Below, piece by piece: positions 1 through 7,121 of a DNA stretch of 10,427 bases; the stretch's first letter is position 1; the number at the start of each line of letters is the position of its first letter. The position numbers were made by a program, and so were the translations under genes. The DNA is taken from positions 1-10,427 of the forward strand of contig CAYVDO010000300.1 of the NCBI GenBank assembly GCA_964450125.1. Direction: 5' to 3'. The DNA is from JADJOY01 sp964450125 (GTDB lineage: Bacteria > JADJOY01). The notes beneath the pieces are model-generated. The model had not been told where the DNA came from. It saw nothing but the letters and a program-made list of their open reading frames with translations, and searched no databases.

Positions 1-13
1 AACGCGCCGCCGG

Positions 14-751
14 TCAGATCGTCAGCCATCCGTCCTTCATCGTGAGTACGCGGTCGGCGTGTTCGGCGACTTCGGGGTTGTGCGTGACGATCACCAGTGC
101 CTTCCCACGACGCGCCAGACCGCGGAGGATCGCCATGATCTCGTGACCCGTGCGCGCATCGAGGTTGCCAGTTGGCTCATCTGCGAGAACCAGGGCTGGA
201 TCGTTCACCAAGGCGCGCGCGATGGCGACCCGCTGCCGCTCTCCGCCGGAGAGCGCCGTGGGGCCGTGGTCGAGGCGAGCCGACAACCCGACCGCGGCGA
301 TCGAGCGCAGCGCTCGAGCGCGCGCCTCCGTCGCACTCACGCTCACGTAGAGCAGCGGCACCTCGACATTTTCGAGCAAGCTCAGCCGTGGAATCAGATG
401 AAACGCCTGAAAGATGAAACCAATCTCGCGGCTACGAAGGGCCGACAGCGCATCGTCGTCGAGGCGCGAGATGTCCGCGCCGCGATACACGACTCGACCC
501 TCGGAGGGCCGCTCCAGACCGCCGAGGATGTGGAGCAGCGTCGATTTGCCGGAGCCAGACGGCCCCATGATGACGGTGAGCTGACCTCGCTCGATCGCGA
601 GGTCGACGCCCTTCAGGACTTCCAGCCGGTGTAGGCCAACGTCGTAATGCTTCCGAATCCCGGTGAGTTGCGCGAGCGGCGTCTCGCCAGCCAGGGCGCC
701 TTCCGCCATCGAACTCATCGCCACCGAGCTGCCCGTGAGGCCCCCGTTCAC
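14..751 (-). CDS. ABC transporter ATP-binding protein, MacB/LolD type, stand-alone ATPase
   Basis: Cytoplasmic ATPase expected to power an ABC-type efflux or extrusion pump by hydrolysing ATP on the inner face of the inner membrane. All motifs are present: Walker A GPSGSGKST (residues 63-71), Q-loop FIFQ (Q115), signature LSGGERQ (168-174), Walker B LVLADEP with catalytic E192, D-loop NLD and switch H224 in VTHNP. The pattern DEPTGNLD plus FQAFHLIP is typical of the MacB/LolD/FtsE class. At 245 residues it is the ATPase domain only, not a full MacB fusion. The GTG start at 751 overlaps the adaptor stop by four bases; ATG codons at 718 and 709 are alternatives and would fit the usual length of about 225-235 residues better. 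The stop is 13 bases from the left edge, so a permease partner probably follows outside the window. The class is secure; the exported substrate is unknown. Confidence 0.95.
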   Translation of the reverse strand: MNGGLTGSSVAMSSMAEGALAGETPLAQLTGIRKHYDVGLHRLEVLKGVDLAIERGQLTVIMGPSGSGKSTLLHILGGLERPSEGRVVYRGADISRLDDDALSALRSREIGFIFQAFHLIPRLSLLENVEVPLLYVSVSATEARARALRSIAAVGLSARLDHGPTALSGGERQRVAIARALVNDPALVLADEPTGNLDARTGHEIMAILRGLARRGKALVIVTHNPEVAEHADRVLTMKDGWLTI

Positions 752-2328
752 CAGGAGCCGTCCAGCCGCGGTTCGACGCTCACCGAATCACCCGGAGCGA
801 GTCCGTCTAGAATCGCGATCCGTTCGTTGTTGCTCGCCCCCACCCTCACCGCGCGCGGTATCAGACGGCGGCCCTTCGCCAGCAACACGAAGTACTGATC
901 TCCGCGGCGCACGACGGCTTGCGCGGGGACGGTGAGCGCATCGTCGATTCGATCCACGTGAATGGTGACGTGGGCCGTCATGCCCGGTCTGAGCCGCGGA
1001 TCCATCTGATCCAGCGCTATCCGGAGATCAAAGCGTTTACCACCCACGGCGTCGCTACGCGCTGACGCCAGCTTGCCGACGAAGCCGACGTGCCCAGCCA
1101 GCTCGAGATCGGGAAACGCCTCCAACTCGACGGTGGTTTTCTGTTCCGGCTGGATCTTGTGGACGTCGAACTCACGCACGAAGGACTCGACGGCAAGGCT
1201 CCCGAGGTCGGGGATCGTCATGAGAGCCTGGCCGTTCCACACCGTGTCGCCCACCTGGACCTTGCGACGCTCGGACCCGAAGGCTAGATCGTTGAAAAGC
1301 AGGAAGCCCGCCACGGGCGACTCGATGCGTGCCTTGCCGAGCTCGCCCTGCGCCTTCGCGAGGTCCGCGCGTGCCGCGGCGAGCGCGCTCTCCGCCTTGA
1401 CGACCAGCGCGTTCTGGCGCTCGCGTTCGGTGTTGGCCGAACCGGAGAGGCCGTCCACCTCGGACTGTACGCGGGCGAGAGACATCTGCGACTGCCGGAG
1501 CTCCGCCGGATTTCGGAACGTCACCAGGTTTTCGTAGGACGCCTGCGCGAGGGCATGCGCGCGACGCGCATCGCGAAGCGCCTCGTCCGCTTGCTCGTAA
1601 TCGCGGCGATTGATGAAGCCCTGCTCGAGCATGCTCTTCGCATCGTCGAAGCGCCGAGCGGCCTCGGCCAGACGCTGCTCCGCGTCCTCGACGCGGGCAC
1701 GCGCTTCCTGAGCGCTGAGCGGCGCTCGTCCGGCCTGGAGTGCCTCCAGATCCAGCTTCGCGATCTCGAGCCGCTGCTTCGCATCGCGCTCCTGCGCTGC
1801 ACGCTTCGACTCTTGCAGCCGCTGATCCGCCTTCGCCTGCGCCAGCGTGGCCTCCGCTTCCTTCACAGCGCGACTTTGCTTCGTGACATCTTCCTGAAAT
1901 GGGGTCGGATCGAACTCGACGAGCAGGTCACCGGGCTGCACGTTGGCGCCTTCACGCGCCAGACGGACGACCTTGGCACGGTTGCTCTCGATCTCCGAAG
2001 CGATCGTGACCGAGCGCAATGCGGTGAGCGTGCCCACGGTGACGACGTCGATCTCGAGCGCGCCCCGCTCCACGGCGGCGAGCGCTGGCCGCGTCAAATC
2101 GTCGACGCTCGGCCTCACCCACCAGGCAAAACCGATGCTCGCAGCCACCAACAACGCGATCATGCCCGCGAGCGGCTTGCGCCGCAGCGCCCAGGCGGCG
2201 ATCGCGAGGCGCGTGATCGCCTCGCGGATTCGGTGTCGGTCGAGCCCTGAATTCATGGCAGCAAGCCCGAAGGGATCAGCCGGCTCGACGGGAGAGGATT
2301 CGAGCCCAGGAGGGACGACTTCCGTCAC
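748..2328 (-). CDS. Periplasmic adaptor (membrane fusion) protein, MacA/HlyD family
   Basis: Links an inner-membrane transporter to the outer-membrane channel across the periplasm. There is one membrane segment at about residues 53-71 (MIALLVAASIGFAWW). Next come the first half of a lipoyl-like domain (about 105-142, with EGANVQPGDLLVEFD), a long Ala/Glu/Arg-rich coiled-coil hairpin (about 145-332), the second lipoyl half (about 333-375, ARIESPVAGFL), a beta-barrel (about 376-460) and a membrane-proximal domain (about 461-526, VPAQAVVRRGDQYFVLL). The length of 526 residues is above the usual 370-420 of MacA, through the long coiled coil and the N-terminal tail. The GTG start overlaps the TolC-gene stop (GTGA). 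An in-frame ATG at 2256 is a possible shorter start, with no clear ribosome site in front of either. The neighbours (TolC channel upstream, ABC ATPase downstream) point to an ABC-type rather than RND-type pump. The family is sure; the substrate is unknown. Confidence 0.93.
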   Translation of the reverse strand: MTEVVPPGLESSPVEPADPFGLAAMNSGLDRHRIREAITRLAIAAWALRRKPLAGMIALLVAASIGFAWWVRPSVDDLTRPALAAVERGALEIDVVTVGTLTALRSVTIASEIESNRAKVVRLAREGANVQPGDLLVEFDPTPFQEDVTKQSRAVKEAEATLAQAKADQRLQESKRAAQERDAKQRLEIAKLDLEALQAGRAPLSAQEARARVEDAEQRLAEAARRFDDAKSMLEQGFINRRDYEQADEALRDARRAHALAQASYENLVTFRNPAELRQSQMSLARVQSEVDGLSGSANTERERQNALVVKAESALAAARADLAKAQGELGKARIESPVAGFLLFNDLAFGSERRKVQVGDTVWNGQALMTIPDLGSLAVESFVREFDVHKIQPEQKTTVELEAFPDLELAGHVGFVGKLASARSDAVGGKRFDLRIALDQMDPRLRPGMTAHVTIHVDRIDDALTVPAQAVVRRGDQYFVLLAKGRRLIPRAVRVGASNNERIAILDGLAPGDSVSVEPRLDGSW

Positions 2329-3839
2329 GGTTCATCCGCCCGTCCGGCGGTCAGCAACGGGCACGGATCCGCTCGGTATCGGTTGCCTAGGATTTCCTCC
2401 GTGACCGGCGCAAGAACCCCAGCACTCCTGCGGACCTCGAGCGCAGCACGCAATCGCTCGATTCGCAGGTCGATCTCGCCCTTCTGCGCTTGCATCAACC
2501 GGTCCTCGGCCTGCAAGACCTCCAGCGCATCGGAATAGCCACGCTCGAATCGCATGTTGGCGAGATCGAGCGCCGCGCGCGTGCTGGCTGCATTCTTCTC
2601 CTGAATCGTGATGCGGCGCTCGATGTTCCACACCCGGCGCAACGCGCGGCGCACTTCGCTGTCCAGGTCACGCCGGGCGTCCTGGGTATCGCGCACGCGG
2701 CGCTCCAGCTCGCGCCGTGCATCGCCGAGCTTTGCCTGCGCGGCAGCGCCCGTCACGGGGATGCTCGTCGAAAACAGCACCCGCACCCCGGAATCGTCGA
2801 AATTGGTGCTCTGCTCGAAGCTGTCACCCGTCCCCGTGAACGAGTAGTTGAGACCGAGGCGTAAATCAGGCCAGATCTGCCACTCGGCGGCGTCGACCTG
2901 CCGGCGAGCATCGTCCACGCGGCCGGTGAGGTCGGCCAAGTCGCGACGGCTGGCGAGCGCCGTCTCCACCAAGTCCTCCTCGGAGAAGTTTACCGGGACG
3001 CGAATCAGCTCCTCCTGTACCTCGTACGCGCTCGCCGCCGAGCGCCCCATCAGAAGATTGAGCTTCTCCTTCGATTCGGAGAGCGCCTGCTCGGCCTCCA
3101 GGTGGTTGCTCTCCGCCTCGGCGAGCTGGCTCTCCGCCGATAGCACCTCCATGCGTGTTGCGAGCCCCTTGCTCAGCTTCAGATCCGCGGCGGCGAGCAA
3201 TCGCTGGGCGCGATCGAGCGAGCGGGAATAGAGATTCACGACGAGCTTGCCGCCGACGATCTCGTAGTACGTGGAGATCACTTCCAAGACCACTTCGTCG
3301 GCGGCCCCAGCCGCTTTACGCTGCGCGGACGCGATCCGCTGCTCCGCCGTCGCGAGCTGGGAGGTGTTCAGCGATGGGCTCAAGGCACCCAGCACGCTCT
3401 GGGAGACGGTCACGCCGGTGAAGGATCGGTAAAAGTCGTTGTCGGACACGGAAGAGCCTGCGGAGAGCTCAACGGTGGTGCCCGTCGAGAACTTCTTGCT
3501 CAACGCAGCGACGGCGCTCTGGGATGTCTGGGTGTCCGTGCCGAGACCGGAAGTGATCGACGGCGTGAGCTTGACTCCGTAGTCAGCCTCGGCCACGTCC
3601 AGCGCCGACCGAGCACCTTCGATGTCGGTGCATGCCGTGAGGATCTTGCCGTTCTGATCGAGCGCGGTGGCCAGTGCATCCGCGAGAGGGAGGAGCACCG
3701 GCGACTGTGCGGCACGGGTTGGCGTCGCCCCCGCCATCCATCCGCAGAGCAGTAGTAGCGCAGGCCACGGCCGAAAATCCGTCAGTGCCCTGAGAAGGCG
3801 TGACGCACGCACGAATGACACGGACACGAGTGTCGCCAT
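2325..3839 (-). CDS. TolC family outer-membrane efflux protein
   Basis: Outer-membrane channel and periplasmic tunnel subunit, expected to work as a trimer with the adaptor encoded next. The first ~44 residues look like a Sec signal (hydrophobic PALLLLCGWMAGA, likely cut near TRAA/QSP). No good lipobox is present, because the residue before C32 is Leu. Two OEP-type halves follow: about 50-270, with beta-strand text LTPSITSGLG and FTGVTVSQSV and helical stretches rich in AEQRIASAQ and AESQLAEAE, and about 280-470, with WPDLRLGLNYSF, VLFSTSIPV and ALEVLQAEDRLMQAQ. The length of 504 residues is normal. The ATG at 3837-3839 is preceded by AGGAAG about 11 bases upstream, a slightly long but acceptable spacing. 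It is the first gene of the operon and ends in a GTGA overlap with the adaptor gene. Family assignment is sure. Confidence 0.95.
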   Translation of the reverse strand: MATLVSVSFVRASRLLRALTDFRPWPALLLLCGWMAGATPTRAAQSPVLLPLADALATALDQNGKILTACTDIEGARSALDVAEADYGVKLTPSITSGLGTDTQTSQSAVAALSKKFSTGTTVELSAGSSVSDNDFYRSFTGVTVSQSVLGALSPSLNTSQLATAEQRIASAQRKAAGAADEVVLEVISTYYEIVGGKLVVNLYSRSLDRAQRLLAAADLKLSKGLATRMEVLSAESQLAEAESNHLEAEQALSESKEKLNLLMGRSAASAYEVQEELIRVPVNFSEEDLVETALASRRDLADLTGRVDDARRQVDAAEWQIWPDLRLGLNYSFTGTGDSFEQSTNFDDSGVRVLFSTSIPVTGAAAQAKLGDARRELERRVRDTQDARRDLDSEVRRALRRVWNIERRITIQEKNAASTRAALDLANMRFERGYSDALEVLQAEDRLMQAQKGEIDLRIERLRAALEVRRSAGVLAPVTEEILGNRYRADPCPLLTAGRADEP

Positions 3840-3877
3840 CGAGCTTCGATCTTCCTAGCCAGGTGCCGGGGCGCGAG

Positions 3878-3906
3878 ACTCTACCTAGCAGGATGCATCG
3901 CAGCAA
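3878..3906 (-). promoter_or_regulatory. Candidate sigma70-like promoter for the efflux operon
   Basis: On the minus strand, TTGCTG (3901-3906) is followed after 17 bases by TAGAGT (3878-3883), giving matches of 3/6 and 4/6 to the -35 and -10 consensus. Transcription would begin near 3871, giving a leader of about 30 bases before the TolC-family ATG. The position fits, but the match is modest and rests on eye inspection only. Confidence 0.35.
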
Positions 3907-3972
3907 CCGGAGACGCGAGCGACTTCCCGAGCGAGATCGCGCGGGGCTCGCTTCGTCGGCAACGGACCCCTC

Positions 3973-4000
3973 TTGACAGCCGCGACGCACGGCTCATAGA
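3973..4000 (+). promoter_or_regulatory. Candidate sigma70-like promoter for the A-B-C gene group
   Basis: A perfect -35 hexamer TTGACA (3973-3978) is followed after 16 bases by CATAGA (3995-4000), a partial -10 match (3/6). The start point would be near 4007, leaving a leader of roughly 70 bases before the ATG at 4081. A full TTGACA in such GC-rich DNA and in a divergent intergenic region supports the call; the weak -10 limits confidence. Confidence 0.4.
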
Positions 4001-4030
4001 AGAAAACCCAGATTCGAGGCAGTTTCAGCA

Positions 4031-4051
4031 GGCCGGTCAAGACCGCCGGCC
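4031..4051 (+). other. GC-only hairpin in the leader of gene A
   Basis: GGCCGG (4031-4036) pairs with CCGGCC (4046-4051) around a 9-base loop. It lies between the candidate promoter and the gene A start, so it would form in the transcribed leader. It could affect translation or transcript stability, but a 6-bp GC stem is common by chance in DNA of this composition. Confidence 0.2.
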
Positions 4052-4071
4052 GATTCCGCGCGCGAGCAGAC

Positions 4072-4077
4072 GAGGTG
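4072..4077 (+). promoter_or_regulatory. Ribosome binding site deciding the start of gene A
   Basis: GAGGTG precedes ATG 4081; counted from GAGG the spacing is 5 bases. The in-frame GTG at 4075 lies inside this motif and has no good site of its own, so the ATG at 4081 is preferred. Confidence 0.6.
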
Positions 4078-4080
4078 TAC

Positions 4081-5941
4081 ATGGTTGCCCGTCGAATGGC
4101 GAGCTGGGCCCTGGGATTTCTACGCGCTACTGTCGCATTCGGCTTTCTCACCGTCGCAGCTTCCTCGCCCTCCGCGCTCGCACAGGAACCGGAACCGCCG
4201 GTCCCGGAAGTCGAACCCGCGATCGACGTGCCAGCGTCCGGTTGGGTGGATGCAGAGGCGCCGATCGACGACGTACAAGGAAACTTCTTGCGCGGCGTCA
4301 CGGCCCTCGAGAAGGGCCAATACATGGAGGCAGCGCGGAGCCTGGGCGACGCGTGCAAGCGCGCTCCCGAGCGCCCGTGGTACCGCCGGGTGCTGGCGCG
4401 CGCGATTCGGCGGCTGAACGTCGAGGCGCAAGTTCAATTCGCCGAAGGAAAGGCAAGCAGCGCCCGGCGCGCGCTCGAGACCGCCGCGCGTGCGAACCCG
4501 GGTGGCAACGATGGTTCCGAGCTGGGCTGCCTGAAGCGCCAGACCATGAGTCTCTCGCGTAGCGGGGGGAAGAAGCTCGATCCAACAGACTGCCCCGAGG
4601 ACGCGCTTCCACTGCCGCCGGATCCCGAGCCGCTTGCGGTGGCGGCGCTGGCTCCCGCGCCCGCCCGCGACGCGCCTGCACGTTCGGACACACCGCGCAC
4701 CGAAGCAGCGGAGAGCCTGGTTCCAGCGGAAGGCGACCGCGCCGAGCCACCCGAAGTCCGGACCGCAGCCCCCGCCGAAGGTGAGCCGGCGCAGGAGCCA
4801 TCCAACGCGCCAGCGTTGGAGCGCGTAGCGGGGCCACCGACTGCGACAACGCGCGAGCTCGAGCCGGCACACACTGCTTCAGCGTCGGCGGAACTGACTG
4901 CTGTAGCACTTGCCGATCCGGGCGCGTTCGGCGTAGCGCCTACCGCAGTAAGCGCAGCCGAGCCCTCGGACGGATCTGGCTGGGAAATCGCCAGTCCGAC
5001 ATCGGCCGCGGCTCCTCCGTCCGATCCGGCGCAACCGCTCCCGCCCGAAGCGCAGCCACGCAGCGGCGACGAACCGCATGCGCTTCCCGTGGTTGCCCGT
5101 GTCGCCGTGCCGGATCCGGCACCTGTCGAATCCGTCGTCGCCAGTCCCGCACCGCCGGCGCCCCCGGTTGTTGTCCCGCCACCGCCAGTTCCTCTCGTCG
5201 TCGCCCCGCCACCGCCGGCGGTGAACGAGGCGGACCACCACCGCGCGCGCGCGTTGCTCGAGGATGCGAAGCGACTGATTGCGAAGAAGAAGCTCGAAGA
5301 GGCGGCATCGAAGCTCGCGGACGCGTATCGGCTCGCCGCCTCGGACGGAGAGGTGAGGATCGCCTTCGGACGTGCGCTGAGCGCCCTCAATGCCCGCGGT
5401 GAAACGCTGATTTTCGAGGGTCAGGAAGACGACGCGCGCGCCGTGCTGCGTAAGTCCTATGCGCTCAATCCTGGTGGCGAAAGCCACTCCGACCTCGCCA
5501 GCGCCAAGCAACGGACCGTCGATTTGCTGCGGTTCGAACGGACCGTGATCCCGTCGGGCTTGCCGGGCGACGTGATTCAGGTGCAAGCGCCGCCGGAGTC
5601 CGAGTNNNNNNNNNNACGGCGACGAGTACGACGGGCTCATCACGTCGGTACAACGATGCCTCTCTAATGGCAGCTACGGGACCGCGCTCTACGAGTTCTC
5701 GCGAGCGCGACGGCTCGACTCCACACGGCCGGATGCAGGCGCCGGCACGGCCATGACCGTGCGCGCGATGGTCGGCACTGCCAAGCTCATGCTGCAGAGG
5801 GGCGAGCTCGCGCGCGCGCGCGAGCTCCTCGAGCTCGTCCGCCAGGTCGTTCCGGCTCACCCGACCGTGTCCACCCCTGGTGGCCTACTCGACCAGGCGC
5901 GCCCGGTGGCGGCGGCGCCGACAACCGCGGAAACCCCTTGA
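4081..5941 (+). CDS. Gene A: exported three-module TPR-like protein with Pro/Ala-rich linker (spans an assembly gap)
   Basis: Function not recognised; it looks like an exported scaffold or protein-binding protein. A signal peptide is clear (LRATVAFGFLTVAASSPSALA, cut after A34). A helical TPR-like module (about 63-160) is followed by a disordered Pro/Ala/Glu-rich linker of about 220 residues (161-380) ending in PPPP runs, then a second module (about 383-484). Both modules contain NPGG followed by a (K)(Q)RxT motif. The frame reaches E508, then meets the 10-N gap. After the gap the true frame restarts at 5618 (GDEYDGLITS...) and runs 107 residues to TGA 5939-5941, giving a third module that aligns without gaps in its first 23 residues to the C-terminal module of gene B. 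The apparent stop near 5667 is therefore an artefact: the real missing length must be a multiple of three. Full length is at least about 616 residues. It is followed after 96 bases by its paralogue gene B, probably on the same transcript. Confidence 0.85.
4561..5220 (+). repeat. Low-complexity Pro/Ala/Glu-rich linker region of gene A
   Basis: About 220 residues between modules 1 and 2 are dominated by Pro, Ala, Glu, Ser and Val with almost no aromatic residues. It ends in VVVPPPPVPLVVAPPPP, encoded by a 12-base direct repeat (CCCGCCACCGCC at 5175-5186 and 5205-5216). Such linkers are usually extended and could let the modules reach across the periplasm or the cell wall. Confidence 0.7.
5606..5615. 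other. Assembly gap (10 Ns) inside gene A
   Basis: Ten undetermined bases interrupt gene A between its second and third modules. Reading across ten bases shifts the frame by one and yields a false Arg-rich tail, whereas any multiple of three (including zero, which would read SEYGDEYDG) keeps the homologous frame. The size is therefore likely a placeholder and not a measured length. Confidence 0.95.
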
Positions 5942-6037
5942 CTCCTGCGGCGGCACCCATGTACGAGGAGCGCGATATCCCGATGGCCCGATCCCCCTAG
6001 GCTACGGGGAACCACGCAACGCATTGCCAGGAACGGA
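5942..6037 (+). other. Short spacer between genes A and B
   Basis: This 96-base spacer holds no gene and no recognisable promoter. A weak imperfect stem pairs TCCCC (5992-5996) with GGGGA (6006-6010). Co-transcription of A and B is the simplest reading. Confidence 0.4.
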
Positions 6038-7051
6038 ATGAGGTCCGCCATGCCAATCGATCGACGCTCGCAGACGTTTGTGGTCATCCCGCGGCGAAAC
6101 GTCCGCATGCGAGTTGCGGCATTGAGCACGTTCGCGCTGGCGGGTGCGCTCAGCGTCGCGCGCGCGGAATCCGCAGGGACTTCGGCTGCGGACGACGCGA
6201 CTCCCAAAGGGAAGATCAAGATCACCGATGCCGGTGGGGCAGGCAGCGAAATCCCGACGCCGCCACCCGCTGCCGCCGCCGGTGGCGGCTGGAGCGAGCT
6301 GCAAGGCGGTCAAGCCCAAGAAGCCGCGCGGAAGTTTTTCGAGGGATACACCGCCAATCCCTCGAGCGAGGAAGCCAAACGCGGGCTCGCCGCTGCGCTG
6401 GGCTCGATGAATGCGCAAGGCGAGAATCTGCTTTTCGAAGGCCGCACGGAGGACGCCGAGGGCGTGCTTCAGGAGGCCTACCGCCTCAACCCCGGTGGAC
6501 CCGGCTACAGTGAGCTCGCCAGCGTGCAGCGCCGAACCCTCGAGCTGCTTCAGGTCGCCAAGGCCACACACGAGCCGGCGCCAGTCGAGGCGGGGGCAGC
6601 CGACGCCAAAGGGAAGGTGGAGTTCAACGAGCCGGGGAAGACGACCGAAAAAAGCGAGTACGAGCGTCTCGTCGAAAGCGGTCAGCACCGCCTCAACAAA
6701 GCGAGCTACGAGGGCGCGCTCGATCTGTTCGCTCAGGCGAAGGCCAAGGAACCCGAGCGTGTGGACGCGGTGCTCGGGATGGACATGACCCTGCGCGCGA
6801 TGGCGGGCAAGGCGAAGCTGCTCGCGCAGAACGGTGAGACGCTGCGCGCCGAAGAGCTGCTGCAGAAGGGGTTCGAGGCCGACCCCAACAACGCCGCGCT
6901 CGCCGCCGCCGACAAGCTCATCGCACAGCGGCGCGGAGTCTCACGTGGCGCGCCGGCCGATTCTGGGACAGCTCCCGCCCCCAAGATGGACGAGCGGAGC
7001 CGGATCGAAGGCACCGCGGACGCACCCGACGCGTCGCCGTCGGATCACTGA
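6038..7051 (+). CDS. Gene B: exported two-module TPR-like protein, paralogue of gene A
   Basis: Function not recognised. A signal segment (MRVAALSTFALAGALSVARA, residues 24-43) predicts export. Two helical modules of about 90 residues follow: module I at about 85-172 (MNAQGENLLFEG, then NPGGPGYSELASVQRRT) and module II at about 206-299 (EYERLVESGQHRL, then LRAMAGKAKLLAQNGE). This I-II order matches the C-terminal half of gene A. Each module is preceded by a short strand-like motif, KGKIKITDAG at 57-66 and KGKVEFNEPG at 191-200. The C-terminal tail is Pro/Ala/Asp-rich and ends at SPSDH. There is no cysteine and no catalytic motif, so a binding or scaffold role is most likely. Starts at 6038 (AGGA 5 bases upstream) and 6050 (GAGGT 5 bases upstream) are equally well supported. 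It is flanked by gene A and a metalloprotease gene on the same strand. Confidence 0.88.
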   Translation: MRSAMPIDRRSQTFVVIPRRNVRMRVAALSTFALAGALSVARAESAGTSAADDATPKGKIKITDAGGAGSEIPTPPPAAAAGGGWSELQGGQAQEAARKFFEGYTANPSSEEAKRGLAAALGSMNAQGENLLFEGRTEDAEGVLQEAYRLNPGGPGYSELASVQRRTLELLQVAKATHEPAPVEAGAADAKGKVEFNEPGKTTEKSEYERLVESGQHRLNKASYEGALDLFAQAKAKEPERVDAVLGMDMTLRAMAGKAKLLAQNGETLRAEELLQKGFEADPNNAALAAADKLIAQRRGVSRGAPADSGTAPAPKMDERSRIEGTADAPDASPSDH

Positions 7052-7054
7052 CAT

Positions 7055-7071
7055 TCGACGTGTCACGTCGA
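7055..7071. promoter_or_regulatory. Perfect 17-bp dyad upstream of the metalloprotease gene
   Basis: TCGACGTGTCACGTCGA has perfect 8-base arms around one central T. It starts 3 bases after the stop of gene B and lies about 50 bases before the metalloprotease ATG. The central base makes a hairpin unlikely to be its main role, while the shape resembles a binding site for a dimeric repressor or activator. No factor is identified. Confidence 0.35.
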
Positions 7072-7121
7072 GCATCGACGGCAGATCAGCAAGACGAGTT
7101 TCTCTCAGAAAGGGCGAGGGT

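Larger units (their letters stand above)
3840..4080. other. Divergent intergenic region between the efflux operon and gene A
   Basis: About 240 bases with no convincing gene. It separates the minus-strand efflux operon from the plus-strand A-B-C group and holds both candidate promoters. The hexamer CCTAGC occurs twice exactly 30 bases apart (3854-3859 and 3884-3889) close to the TolC-family start, which could be a coincidence or half-sites of an operator. Confidence 0.6.

Noticed and set aside
1555..2250. Plus-strand ORF opposite the adaptor gene
   Set aside because: Shadow frame of a high-GC coding region; the Arg/Leu-rich product has no domain, while the minus strand encodes a full adaptor.
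2325..3839. TolC-family protein as a lipoprotein because of Cys32 in LLLLCG
   Set aside because: The residue before the cysteine is Leu, not Gly/Ala/Ser, so the lipobox fails; an ordinary signal peptidase I site follows at about residue 44.
4434..5390. Long minus-strand ORF of 318 codons opposite gene A
   Set aside because: Its product is a low-complexity Ser/Ala/Gly string that mirrors the Pro/Ala-rich linker of gene A; no domain or motif, and the plus-strand frame shows a signal peptide and homologous modules.
5753..5941. Separate small gene of 62 codons
   Set aside because: It is the C-terminal part of gene A after the assembly gap, as shown by alignment to module II of gene B.
6834..7121. 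In-frame upstream extension of gene C overlapping gene B
   Set aside because: The extension is Arg/Pro-rich out-of-frame text of gene B; the ATG at 7122 has a ribosome site and is followed at once by a signal peptide.
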